DNA of 64,000 bases from Klebsiella electrica (GTDB taxonomy: Bacteria > Pseudomonadota > Gammaproteobacteria > Enterobacterales > Enterobacteriaceae). Below the pieces are notes generated by a model, which worked only from the letters and a program-made list of their open reading frames with translations, was not told the DNA's origin and ran no database searches. The stretch lies in contig NZ_CP041247.1 of assembly GCF_006711645.1 (NCBI RefSeq), positions 558,001-622,000 on the forward strand, read 5' to 3'. The position numbers and the translations under genes were made by a program. Below, one piece after another: positions 9,388 to 17,644 of this stretch; position 1 is the first letter of the stretch; each line of letters starts with the position of its first letter.

Positions 9388-10158
9388 ATGAATAACGATA
9401 TCTTTCCCAACAAATTTAAGGCGGCGCTGGCGGCGCATCAGATTCAAATTGGCTGCTGGTCCGCTCTGGCCAGCCCCATCAGCACCGAAGTATTAGGCCT
9501 GGCCGGTTTCGACTGGCTGGTACTGGACGGCGAACATGCGCCGAACGATATCTCTACCTTTATCCCCCAACTGATGGCGCTGAAAGGCAGCGTCAGCGCG
9601 CCGGTTGTGCGCGTACCGACCAACGAACCGGTGATCATTAAGCGCCTGCTGGATATTGGTTTCTATAACTTTCTGATCCCGTTCGTGGAAAGCGAAGAAG
9701 AAGCGATCAACGCCGTCGCCGCCACGCGCTATCCGCCGGAAGGGATTCGCGGCGTCTCCGTGTCGCACCGCGCCAACATGTTTGGCACGGTGCCGGATTA
9801 CTTCGCGCAGTCGAACCAAAACATCACCATCCTTGTGCAAATTGAAAGCCAGCAGGGGGTGGACAACGTTGATGCGATTGCCGCTACGGCGGGCGTCGAC
9901 GGTATTTTTGTCGGCCCAAGCGACCTGGCCGCCGCGCTGGGACATCTGGGCAACGCCTCTCACCCGCAGGTCCAGCAGGCTATCCAGCACATCTTTGCGA
10001 GCGCGAAAAAGCACGGCAAGCCGAGCGGCATTCTGGCGCCGGTAGACGCGGATGCGCGCCGCTATCTGGCATGGGGCGCGACCTTTATCGCCGTCGGCAG
10101 CGATCTGGGCGTATTCCGCTCCGCCACGCAGAAACTGGCTGATTCCTTTAAGAAATAA
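9388..10158 (+). CDS. garL: 5-keto-4-deoxy-D-glucarate (alpha-dehydro-beta-deoxy-D-glucarate) aldolase
   Basis: A 256-residue HpcH/HpaI-type class II aldolase that splits 5-keto-4-deoxy-D-glucarate into pyruvate and tartronate semialdehyde. The TIM-barrel motifs visible are [43 protein letters not shown] and [15 protein letters not shown] (metal and substrate ligands). I chose ATG 9388, which restores the E. coli length. A GTG lies directly before it at 9385. It is first in garL-garR-garK, with the Shine-Dalgarno AAGG nine bases upstream. Confidence 0.96.
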   Translation: MNNDIFPNKFKAALAAHQIQIGCWSALASPISTEVLGLAGFDWLVLDGEHAPNDISTFIPQLMALKGSVSAPVVRVPTNEPVIIKRLLDIGFYNFLIPFVESEEEAINAVAATRYPPEGIRGVSVSHRANMFGTVPDYFAQSNQNITILVQIESQQGVDNVDAIAATAGVDGIFVGPSDLAAALGHLGNASHPQVQQAIQHIFASAKKHGKPSGILAPVDADARRYLAWGATFIAVGSDLGVFRSATQKLADSFKK

Positions 10159-10184
10159 CCGTCACCGGAATAAGAGAGAAAGAC

Positions 10185-11075
10185 ATGACAATGAAAGTTG
10201 GTTTTATTGGCCTTGGCATCATGGGTAAACCCATGAGTAAAAACCTCCTCAAAGCGGGTTACTCATTGGTGGTTGCCGATCGTAATCCGCAAGCCATCGC
10301 AGAAGTGATTGCCGCAGGCGCTGAAACCGCCGCTTCGGCGAAAGCGATAGCTGAACAGTGTGAGGTGATCATTACCATGCTGCCGAACTCCCCGCATGTG
10401 AAAGAGGTGGCGCTGGGCGACGGCGGCATTATCGAAGGGGCGAAGCCGGGCACCGTGCTGATTGATATGAGCTCTATCGCGCCGCTGGCGAGTCGCGAAA
10501 TCAGCGATGCGCTAAAGGCGAAAGGCGTAAATATGCTGGATGCGCCGGTCAGCGGCGGCGAGCCGAAAGCCATCGACGCTACTCTGTCCGTCATGGTTGG
10601 CGGCGATAAAGCGATTTTTGACCAATATTATGACCTGCTGAAAGCGATGGCGGGCTCTGTCGTGCATACCGGCGATATCGGTGCCGGTAATGTGACCAAG
10701 CTGGCCAACCAGGTGATCGTGGCGCTGAATATTGCGGCCATGTCTGAAGCCTTGACCCTGGCGACCAAAGCTGGCGTGAACCCGGATCTGGTGTATCAGG
10801 CAATCCGCGGCGGTCTGGCCGGCAGCACCGTGCTGGATGCCAAAGCGCCCATGGTGATGGATCGCAACTTTAAACCGGGTTTCCGTATCGATTTGCATAT
10901 CAAAGATCTGGCGAATGCGCTGGATACCTCCCACGGGGTGGGCGCACAGCTGCCGCTGACCGCGGCGGTGATGGAGATGATGCAGGCGCTGCGCGCGGAC
11001 GGTCTGGGTACCGCCGACCACAGCGCGCTTGCGTGTTACTACGAAAAACTGGCGAAAGTGGAAGTCACTCGCTAA
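10185..11075 (+). CDS. garR: Tartronate semialdehyde reductase (2-hydroxy-3-oxopropionate reductase)
   Basis: 296 residues of the beta-hydroxyacid dehydrogenase family. It reduces tartronate semialdehyde from GarL to D-glycerate. The NAD(P)-binding Rossmann motif GLGIMGKPMSKNL is at the N-terminus. DAPVSGGEPKAIDATLSVMVGG is the substrate-binding signature, and the catalytic lysine is in GAGNVTKLANQ. The start ATG 10185 follows AAGAGAG; ATG 10191 would give the 294-residue form used in E. coli. It lies 26 bases after garL in the same transcript. Confidence 0.96.
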   Translation: MTMKVGFIGLGIMGKPMSKNLLKAGYSLVVADRNPQAIAEVIAAGAETAASAKAIAEQCEVIITMLPNSPHVKEVALGDGGIIEGAKPGTVLIDMSSIAPLASREISDALKAKGVNMLDAPVSGGEPKAIDATLSVMVGGDKAIFDQYYDLLKAMAGSVVHTGDIGAGNVTKLANQVIVALNIAAMSEALTLATKAGVNPDLVYQAIRGGLAGSTVLDAKAPMVMDRNFKPGFRIDLHIKDLANALDTSHGVGAQLPLTAAVMEMMQALRADGLGTADHSALACYYEKLAKVEVTR

Positions 11076-11136
11076 CAAGAAGGGCGCAGGACGCCCTGTC
11101 ATTCTTGCCTTGCGCGGCACTGTCAGGCTAATCACT

Positions 11137-12282
11137 ATGAAAATCGTAATCGCCCCAGACTCGTATAAAGAAAGTCTCTCGGCCACTGAGGTTGCACAGG
11201 CTATAGAAAAAGGTTTTCGGGAGATTTTCCCCGATGCGCTCTACGTGAGGGTTCCGCTCGCCGATGGCGGAGAAGGGACTGTTGAGGCGATGATCGCCGC
11301 GACCCAGGGAACCAAAATGAGCGCGTGTGTGACGGGGCCGCTGGGTGTACCGGTTGATGCCTGCTGGGGGCTTTCCGGGGATGGTCAAACCGCATTTATT
11401 GAAATGGCGGCGGCCAGCGGGCTGGGGCTGGTGCCTCCCGCGCAGCGTAATCCGCTGTTGACGACCTCGCGCGGCACCGGTGAGCTGATTTTGCAGGCGC
11501 TGGAGCATGGGGCGAGAAATATCATTATTGGCATTGGCGGCAGCGCGACCAACGACGGGGGGGCAGGGATGGTGCAGGCGCTGGGCGCGCGGCTTCGCGA
11601 CGCGAACGGCGTGGATATTGGCGACGGCGGTGGCAGTCTTGCCTGCCTGAATTCGATTGACCTGTCGGCGCTGGATGTTCGTTTGCAGGGATGTTCAATT
11701 CGCGTGGCCTGCGATGTCTCTAACCCACTGACTGGCGAGACGGGCGCTTCGTGGATTTTCGGCCCGCAAAAAGGAGCGACGCAAGCGATGATCCTCGAGC
11801 TGGATCGTAATCTTGAGCACTATGCCGATGTCATTAAGCGAACCCTGCGCGTCGATGTCAAAGAGGTCGCCGGAGCCGGTGCCGCAGGCGGCATGGGCGC
11901 GGCGCTGATGGCATTTCTGAATGCTGAATTACGTAGTGGTATTGAGATTGTGACCCAGGCGCTGAATCTGGAAGAGCATATTCTTGACTGTTCGCTGGTG
12001 GTGACCGGTGAAGGACGGCTCGACAGTCAAAGCATTAGCGGTAAGGTGCCGGTCGGCGTCGCGAGCGTGGCGAAAAAATACCATAAGCCGGTGATTGGTA
12101 TTGCCGGTAGCCTGGCCCGCGATGTCGGCGTGGTACATCAGTATGGCATCGACGCGGTATTCAGCGTGCTGACCACTATTACGAGCCTGGAGGAGGCCTT
12201 TCGCGGCGCGTCGGACAATATTTATCGCGCTTCACGGAATGTTGCCGCGACTTTGCAGGTCGGGATTGTGATGGAAGGATGA
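11137..12282 (+). CDS. garK: Glycerate 2-kinase
   Basis: 381 residues of the type I glycerate kinase family, the same length as E. coli GarK. It phosphorylates D-glycerate to 2-phosphoglycerate and so ends galactarate catabolism. Conserved stretches are MKIVIAPDSYKESLSA at the start, PLADGGEGT, IGIGGSATNDGGAGM, GASWIFGPQKGA and VTGEGRLDSQS. ATG 11137 was chosen; longer frames run back into garR. It follows garR by 61 bases, and rnpB begins 32 bases after its stop. Confidence 0.96.
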   Translation: MKIVIAPDSYKESLSATEVAQAIEKGFREIFPDALYVRVPLADGGEGTVEAMIAATQGTKMSACVTGPLGVPVDACWGLSGDGQTAFIEMAAASGLGLVPPAQRNPLLTTSRGTGELILQALEHGARNIIIGIGGSATNDGGAGMVQALGARLRDANGVDIGDGGGSLACLNSIDLSALDVRLQGCSIRVACDVSNPLTGETGASWIFGPQKGATQAMILELDRNLEHYADVIKRTLRVDVKEVAGAGAAGGMGAALMAFLNAELRSGIEIVTQALNLEEHILDCSLVVTGEGRLDSQSISGKVPVGVASVAKKYHKPVIGIAGSLARDVGVVHQYGIDAVFSVLTTITSLEEAFRGASDNIYRASRNVAATLQVGIVMEG

Positions 12283-12301
12283 CAACCGGCGGTAAACCTT
12301 T

Positions 12302-12307
12302 TATACT
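12302..12307 (+). promoter_or_regulatory. rnpB -10 element
   Basis: TATACT lies seven bases before the expected 5' end of the RNase P RNA at 12315, as in the E. coli rnpB promoter. The -35 region would overlap the last codons of garK and has no clear TTGACA match. Confidence 0.65.
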
Positions 12308-12314
12308 TCGCGCC

Positions 12315-12691
<377 letters not shown>

Positions 12692-12698
12692 TTCACCG

Positions 12699-12730
12699 AA
12701 AACCCCCGTCAGTAATGGCGGGGGTTTTTG
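12699..12730 (+). terminator. rnpB terminator
   Basis: The inverted repeat AAAACCCCC / GGGGGTTTTT, with a roughly 12-base loop, lies directly after the mature 3' end of rnpB. It is a standard intrinsic terminator. Confidence 0.9.
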
Positions 12731-13083
12731 CTTATTGCATAGAAATAAAAAAAGATGAATGACTGTCCACGACGCTATCCCTAAAGACAAAGCGTCTTAG
12801 CGGTTAGCTTCAACTCGTTCAATGAGCAATACCCTTTTTCACTAGTCATCATCGTACCCACCCAAGATACTTTCGCCTCCGCCGCTCTGAAGCGGGACAA
12901 TCACATCATCCATGAAGTCCTTTCTTTGATATTTCACAGACCGGATGAAAATCTACGAAATATTCATGCAACGAATATTTTGAAATTGCGTTTTATTTTT
13001 ATTGAAAATAACTTCCTTGGTGTGGGCGTTATTTGTACAATAGATTACGTATGAGGGAAAATTCACAACAAGCAGAGGGACTT

Positions 13084-13545
13084 ATGCAGCAATACACTAA
13101 TGAACTTACCGCCGAAATACTGGCAGCCTTTGACCAGTCACCATTCACAGCTGAGCAGCTCGCGGAAATGAACGAAGAAGCCCGTAGCCTGATCGCTGAA
13201 AGAAATGACTACAACCTCGCTCATCCAGTTACAGCCGCTTATCTGGTCGCTACAGAAGGCAGCTTAACACGCGATGGAGGAACGGTTTTCAGTGAATACA
13301 ACGGGCAGCAGATCGAAATTGAGGGCGGTGTACGGCTAAATGTTTCTCTTGTGGGTGATGAGGTTCGTTATCCGGATGGAGCCTCCGCGAAGATTAGCAC
13401 CGGGGCAGGAAATACTTCTGGTGACTCCGTCGCTCTTGTTGGTAGTTCACTCGATAACGGCGACGAAATAATCAGTAGCCCTCAGGGAAGTGTCAGAAGG
13501 TCAGTCCGGGCCGGAGAATCCTTACCAGAAAACTTTCTGAAATAA
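13084..13545 (+). CDS. PAAR-like protein of the rnpB island (153 aa)
   Basis: First gene of the island. The C-terminal two thirds (about residues 57-125) resemble PAAR proteins that cap the type VI secretion spike: ATEGSLTRDGG, SLVGDEVRYPDG, GAGNTSGDSVALVGSSLDNGDEI. The N-terminal 50 residues are helical and charged (LTAEILAAFDQSPFTAEQLA). I prefer ATG 13084, with GAGGGA three bases upstream; ATG 13051 and TTG 13033 are longer options. It ends 10 bases before the effector gene. Its job may be to sharpen or load the spike, or to help deliver the next protein; that is inference. No signal peptide or membrane segment is visible. Confidence 0.6.
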   Translation: MQQYTNELTAEILAAFDQSPFTAEQLAEMNEEARSLIAERNDYNLAHPVTAAYLVATEGSLTRDGGTVFSEYNGQQIEIEGGVRLNVSLVGDEVRYPDGASAKISTGAGNTSGDSVALVGSSLDNGDEIISSPQGSVRRSVRAGESLPENFLK

Positions 13546-13555
13546 GGCGGTCACT

Positions 13556-15106
13556 ATGGCATCGGTAAACAGAGGCTGTACGGTTCACGGTAAAAATGTT
13601 GGGCTACACGGGGATAAAACCTCAACAGGCGCACAATGTATTGCCGCTCGCCCCGGTATGTCGGTCATGGGCAAGTTAAAACTCTACATTGGTGATAAGA
13701 CCACACCTTGCCCGAAATGCGGGGAAGTAGGGGTAATTATTACCGGCGATCACCGACAAACGAATGGCGAAGCTGTCGCCGTAGATGGTTCGGTCATTCA
13801 CTGCGATTGCCCGATGGGCTCAAACTTCCTTATCGCCCCCGGAACGGTGCAGGTCAATGATCCTTTCGGTGTTTTAGAACCACCAGTAAATAAAGCCGCC
13901 GCCGCCGCCGCCGCCGCCGCTGCGGCAGCGATGAGTGCATTACCTGTCTTTGCAAAATCCTGTCTACGGGGGGAAGGTTGCACCGACGCAGGGACCGATC
14001 AGGAATCCGTTGATAATTTCGGTCATGCTGGCTATTACTGTGCAACTCCTCAAGCGGAACAACCAGAAGAAGAACCCGTTCAGCATGCACAGGCAGCAAA
14101 GAAACACAAACCAGCTGAACCAACACCACCACCAGAAGACAACCGCCCGTGGTATAAGCGCCTTTTCAGTTCCCCGGATACAACTAAAGCCGCTGTGACA
14201 GCAGGAACGGCAACAGCAAGAGCCGCGACAACTGCCGGGATTACGACAGGTGCGACGACTGAGGCCGGGTATGCGACATTGCAAAAAATCGGCGGGAACC
14301 TTACTGCCGCTGGTCGTTGGATTACGCCTAACCCCTCAACAGTTTTTCTATTCGGTATGTTCTACTCGCCAAAACTCAACAGCGGCGAGCAGGACTATAT
14401 CGACAGGATGCGCCTTGAACAGGCAGCACAGAAAAAAGAAGATGTTCCAACCCGCGTGCGTTTTCGCTGGGAGGCTGACCAGTACGGCACCATGAGACCG
14501 AAAGGATTCCACGTCAGCGCCAGAGGCGGGCGGGATAAAGTTCCGGTGCGTATGCTTCAGAAGAACACCACTACGGGGAATTACGAATTCTGGGAAGATG
14601 GTGCAACTAAACCGATTATTGTCTGGACACCAGATGATCCTGGATATGCTTCACCTTCCAACACTGGCAAGCAGGATAACGTCTACATTCCGCCGAACGT
14701 GCTGGTTTACCCGGAAAGTGAAATCGACAGCCCGTGGTCAACGGAAACACCCGCACCGGGAGAACGCTCCTTCCGGGATTATATTCTTGTACATCCAGCC
14801 GGGATCTTTGACCCAGTTTATATCTATCTAAACGCGGCTCACAAATACCATACACCTCCAAAAGAAAATCCGCCGTTGCCGGCATTCCCTGATGCAAAAA
14901 AAGCACAGGCTAAAACCCCTGTGAAAGGTGGTGGGAAATTGCGAAATAGATGGAAAGATTCTGAGGGGAAAATTTATGAATGGGATTCACAGCATGGCAC
15001 AGTCGAGGTGTATGATCGTTCTGGTCGCAATCACTTAGGCGAGTTCAATCATATTACTGGAGAGCAAACAAAACCTGCTAATCCAACCAGAAAGGTGGAG
15101 AAATAA
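13556..15106 (+). CDS. PAAR effector with S-type pyocin and colicin E3-type rRNase domains
   Basis: A 516-residue, multi-part antibacterial effector. Residues 1-100 are a Cys-rich PAAR domain (GDKTSTGAQCIAARPG, LYIGDKTTPCPKCG, HCDCPMGSNFLIAPG). Residues 114-125 are twelve alanines encoded mainly by (GCC)8. A Pro/Glu-rich linker and an Ala/Thr-rich segment (about 209-245) follow. Residues about 290-440 read as an S-type pyocin translocation domain (VRFRWEADQYGTMRPKGFHV, RDYILVHPAGIFDPVYIYL). The C-terminus (about 450-516) is colicin E3-like (KTPVKGGGKLRNRWK, YEWDSQHGTVEVY). Asp477, His480, Glu484 and Arg512 align with the E3 catalytic residues. It is expected to cleave 16S rRNA at the decoding site. 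PAAR implies type VI delivery. The stop overlaps the next gene by one base. Confidence 0.85.
   Translation: MASVNRGCTVHGKNVGLHGDKTSTGAQCIAARPGMSVMGKLKLYIGDKTTPCPKCGEVGVIITGDHRQTNGEAVAVDGSVIHCDCPMGSNFLIAPGTVQVNDPFGVLEPPVNKAAAAAAAAAAAAMSALPVFAKSCLRGEGCTDAGTDQESVDNFGHAGYYCATPQAEQPEEEPVQHAQAAKKHKPAEPTPPPEDNRPWYKRLFSSPDTTKAAVTAGTATARAATTAGITTGATTEAGYATLQKIGGNLTAAGRWITPNPSTVFLFGMFYSPKLNSGEQDYIDRMRLEQAAQKKEDVPTRVRFRWEADQYGTMRPKGFHVSARGGRDKVPVRMLQKNTTTGNYEFWEDGATKPIIVWTPDDPGYASPSNTGKQDNVYIPPNVLVYPESEIDSPWSTETPAPGERSFRDYILVHPAGIFDPVYIYLNAAHKYHTPPKENPPLPAFPDAKKAQAKTPVKGGGKLRNRWKDSEGKIYEWDSQHGTVEVYDRSGRNHLGEFNHITGEQTKPANPTRKVEK
13895..13920 (+). repeat. (GCC)8 trinucleotide tract inside the effector gene
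   Basis: Eight GCC codons run into GCT GCG GCA GCG and encode a 12-alanine linker after the PAAR domain. Changes in repeat number would lengthen or shorten the linker without breaking the frame. Confidence 0.85.
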
Positions 15107-15357
15107 TGATAGTTTACACAATTGATGCTTACAGCAAGGTAGATGAAAATTTACTTTTTGAAATCGATATACCAGAAAAAAATGCCAATACATTAGCCGA
15201 AATTATGGGATTAAACGCTGAGGATAAAGCTGATTTCATGCATGGTATTGGTGTTTACAATATCAACAAAGAACAAGCCATTCTTTTGGAGGTATTGCTA
15301 GGTAGGACATTTTACTCCAGTGATCTTACCCTGCAACTTTCGGCCGGAGAAATTTGA
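15106..15357 (+). CDS. Putative immunity protein to the colicin E3-type effector
   Basis: An 83-residue acidic cytosolic protein (MIVYTIDAYSKVDENLLFEI...). Its start codon uses the last base of the effector stop (TAATG), so the two genes are translationally coupled. Size, acidity and position fit an immunity protein that neutralises the basic rRNase domain. It is not clearly like the classical colicin E3 immunity protein; it may belong to a separate small family (I recall a DUF7683-type family near such toxins, unverified). The assignment rests on position. AT content is higher than in the backbone genes, as for the whole island. Confidence 0.65.
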   Translation: MIVYTIDAYSKVDENLLFEIDIPEKNANTLAEIMGLNAEDKADFMHGIGVYNINKEQAILLEVLLGRTFYSSDLTLQLSAGEI

Positions 15358-15387
15358 CACTTGGCTCAAAAAGCAAACCAGTCTAGC

Positions 15388-15430
15388 TGACTCAACCAGA
15401 AATGTAGAAAAGTGATGATAATCAATTCTG
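15388..15430 (+). repeat. Degenerate copy of the toxin-immunity junction
   Basis: CTCAACCAGAAATGTAGAAA followed by AGTGATGATAAT echoes the effector end and immunity start at 15079-15115 (ATCCAACCAGAAAGGTGGAG, then AAATAATGATAG). It looks like a decayed second copy of the junction, left when a C-terminal toxin/immunity module was swapped or added. No open reading frame is preserved through it. Confidence 0.55.
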
Positions 15431-15445
15431 TGGAAGTACCGCTTC

Positions 15446-15939
15446 ATGTTCAATGAATACACTGACCTGAAAAGTGCTCTTGGCCTCTCCAGCCGTTCAA
15501 TCACTCATCGGTGGAATGAAACAGGCGTTAGCGATATCGAAGGTTACGCGACACACATCGAGAAGCTGGCGAAATACGTCAAATGGATGGAAACAGCCGG
15601 GAAGATCGGCATTGGCCTTTCAGCATTGGATACTGCCGCAAAGATCACTGAAGCCTGCACCGTAGGGCGGGATTGCGCCAAAATCTCGTTTACTTCCATT
15701 GGTGAGTTTGCAGGTAGCTTAGCTGGGGGGCTTTGGCAAGCAGAATTATCCAAGGCAGCGCAGCAAGTTCAATCTGCGCAGTGGTACTGGGGGCTGCAAC
15801 AATAGAGGCTGGCGGCGCAGGTGCCTTGCTCTGCACGATCGGCGTAAGTGGTGGTATAGCATACGGTAGTGATAAGGCATTATCTGCGGTAGGAGAGTAC
15901 TCCGGCGAGCTTTTATACAAGGTAAGCAGCAATGATTAA
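15446..15939 (+). pseudogene. Frameshifted orphan toxin C-terminal fragment (glycine-rich, membrane-active type)
   Basis: The first frame (15446 to about 15730) encodes MFNEYTDLKSALGLSSRSIT, then a helical stretch with IEKLAKYVKWMETAGKIGIG, EACTVGRDCAKISFTSIG and FAGSLAGG. The second frame (about 15731-15939) continues with LASRIIQGSAASSICAVVLG, AGGAGALLCTIGVSGGIAYG and GEYSGELLYK. One missing G in the run 15725-15730 (now six) explains the shift; seven would give AGGALASRIIQG. The small-residue helices recall glycine-zipper, pore-forming C-terminal domains of type VI or polymorphic toxins. There is no PAAR or Rhs N-terminus, so this is an orphan module. A sequencing error in the G run is the alternative. 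Confidence 0.65.
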
Positions 15940-16277
15940 TACTCCAGATAAAGTATTCCTCGTGGCTACTTGCCTTGGTACTGTGTTCATCATTGCCAGT
16001 GTAATAGCCTCACTTCTGAACAGGAAAAGATTTAAAGAGGTCTGTCAGCTATACAAAGAGAAGTTTGGCTGCCTTCCCGATGCCGTATTACTGTTCGAGA
16101 ACGTTAACTCACTTTACTTCAAGGGCGCATACGGCATAAAAACGCAGTTCATATTTATGCCGCTATTGTGGAATAAAAGCTCAATACTGACCAAAAATGA
16201 TGATAAAGATTTCATCCGGGGACTACCGAAACGGATTATCAGACCATTTTATGTAGAGGCACTTCTTGGTCTGACTA

Positions 16278-17193
16278 GGCTGTGTCCCTTAATCGTCTGA
16301 GCTATAGTAACCATCTGTTTCTACAACATATTGAACTATGGCCCGCTACGACCTTCCCGATGAAGCATGGGATATCATCCAGCCTTTACTGCCCGCTCAA
16401 CCTGCAACACCACGGGCCGGACGCCCATGGGCGGAGCATCGTATGATCATCAATGGCATGTTCTGGGTGTTGTGCTCTGGTGCCCCATGGCGTGATTTAC
16501 CTGAACGATACGGCCCATGGAAAACCGTATATAACCGCTTTAACCGGTGGTCTAAGTCGGGTGTGATTAATATTATTTTCAACAGGTTGCTTTCTTCTCT
16601 TGATGCTCACGGCCTCGTTGACTGGTCAGCTACTGCGCTGGATGGCAGCAATATCCGGGCACTCAGGTGCGCCGCCGGCGCGCAAAAAAACATCCCGATA
16701 TCGCCGGAGATCATGGGCTGGGTCGCTCTCGCGGTGGTTTTGGCACCAAAATCCATATGGCGACGGATGCAGGCGGTCTCCCGTTAAATATCGTGCTGAG
16801 TCCCGGACAGGCTCACGAAAGCCAGTTCGCATTACGCCTTCTGGACGGAATTGGTGTTCAGCGCCAGAACGGCAGCATGAAACGTCGTGGTTATGCGGTG
16901 CTGGCTGACAAAGCCTACTCAGGACATGCGCTTCGCAATGAGCTGAAACGAAAAGGGATAAAAGTGGTTATCCCGCGGAAATCTAATGAAAAAATGGCAG
17001 CAGATGGTCGTTCACAGCTTGATCGTGATGCTTATCGTAATCGCAACGTTGTTGAGCGGTGTTTTGGCTGTCTGAAAGAATACCGTCGCATTGCCACGCG
17101 TTACGACAAAACGGCGAGGAATTATCTGGCGATGGTGAAACTGGGTTGCATTAGACTGTTTTACAAAAAATTATGCAATTAAAGGACACAGCC
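16278..17193 (+). mobile_element. IS5-family insertion sequence (IS427-like group), 916 bp
   Basis: The terminal inverted repeats are GGCTGTGTCCCTTAAT at the left and ATTAAAGGACACAGCC at the right, with one mismatch over 16 bases. TA flanks both ends as the probable target duplication. Inside are two overlapping transposase frames joined by a -1 shift at an A7 run. The element sits in an immunity-like gene whose frame is restored by its removal, so the ends are well supported. The IS name is not assigned. Confidence 0.88.
16338..17182 (+). CDS. IS5-family DDE transposase, expressed by -1 frameshift
   Basis: The first frame (16338-16787) starts MARYDLPDEAWDIIQPLLPA and carries the first catalytic Asp in TALDGSNIRALR. 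At AAAAAAA (16684-16690) it must shift -1 into the second frame. That frame runs to 17182 with GGFGTKIHMATDAGGLPL, the second Asp in LADKAYSGHALR and the Glu in NVVERCFGCLKEYRR. The joined protein is about 280 residues, a normal IS5/IS427 length. Programmed slippage at an A-run is known for this group, so the element may be active. Confidence 0.85.
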
Positions 17194-17353
17194 TAGTATA
17201 GTATTTTTTGTAATCTCAGGGATTTTGATGCTGGCGATAAAACATAGTTGGGTGTAAAAGGCACGTCTCTTAGCGGGCTTTGCTCTGAGACACAAAGTGA
17301 GATACAGTCTGCGACACAAGACAACCCCTGCGCCGTAGATACCTGACGTATGG

Positions 17354-17394
17354 TTGAACGAAACCGGCTTATCAGTCAGCTTCAACTCATTCAA
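17354..17394 (+). repeat. rnpB 3'-end copy closing the island
   Basis: CCGGCTTATCAGTCAGCTTC at 17364-17383 matches rnpB 12668-12687 at 19 of 20 bases. It is followed by AACTCATTCAA, like the left-hand copy. It marks the right boundary of the foreign segment. Between the interrupted immunity gene (ending 17257) and this copy I see no gene. Confidence 0.75.
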
Positions 17395-17432
17395 AAACGC
17401 CCTGCGTAGGATAAGCTAAGCAGGGCGTTTTG
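17395..17432. terminator. Bidirectional terminator between island and yhaL
   Basis: AAACGCCCTGC and GCAGGGCGTTTT form an 11-bp stem with flanking A and T runs. It can stop rightward transcripts from the island and leftward transcripts of yhaK-yhaL. Confidence 0.85.
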
Positions 17433-17452
17433 CTATTTCCGAAGGTGACCGT

Positions 17453-17620
17453 TCAGGCGGCGCTTTCTTCATCCTGAATCCGCATCTCGGCTTCTGAAAC
17501 AATGGCTTCCAGTTCGCTGAGCATCTGTTCATAACCAAAACTGACGACCTGCGTTGGCTCCGTTAACAGCGGCTCGGGCGACGATACGACTTTCTTTGCT
17601 TTCTTCTTATGCTTACTCAC
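17453..17620 (-). CDS. yhaL: YhaL small protein
   Basis: A 55-residue protein starting at GTG 17620: MSKHKKKAKKVVSSPEPLL, then VVSFGYEQMLSELEAIVSEA and an acidic end. It has a Lys-rich N-terminus and one amphipathic helix, and resembles E. coli YhaL, whose function is unknown. GGAG lies eight bases upstream of the GTG; a nearby ATG (17633) is out of frame. It follows yhaK by 24 bases on the same strand and probably shares its transcript. Confidence 0.85.
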   Translation of the reverse strand: MSKHKKKAKKVVSSPEPLLTEPTQVVSFGYEQMLSELEAIVSEAEMRIQDEESAA

Positions 17621-17644
17621 TGACAGACTCCATGACTCCCGTTA

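Larger units (their letters stand above)
15932..17257 (+). pseudogene. Immunity-like membrane protein gene interrupted by an IS element
   Basis: The frame from ATG 15932 encodes MINTPDKVFLVATCLGTVFI, a transmembrane segment, then a soluble part (FKEVCQLYKEKFGCLPDAVL) up to EALLGLT. There it runs into the IS5-family element at 16278. Joining the flanks across the IS and one TA duplication continues the frame as SIVFFVISGILMLAIKHSWV and a stop at 17255-17257. That gives a protein of about 135 residues with a second membrane segment. It overlaps the end of the broken toxin frame by 8 bases. Position and topology fit an immunity protein for a membrane-active toxin. It is inactive as it stands. 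Confidence 0.75.

Noticed and set aside
12753..12825. Second complete rnpB gene
   Set aside because: Only parts of the 3' end match; the catalytic core is absent, so it is a repeat and not an RNA gene.
13895..13920. Short tandem repeats considered as a possible CRISPR or VNTR locus
   Set aside because: They are a coding trinucleotide run for alanine; no spacer-repeat structure exists anywhere in the window.
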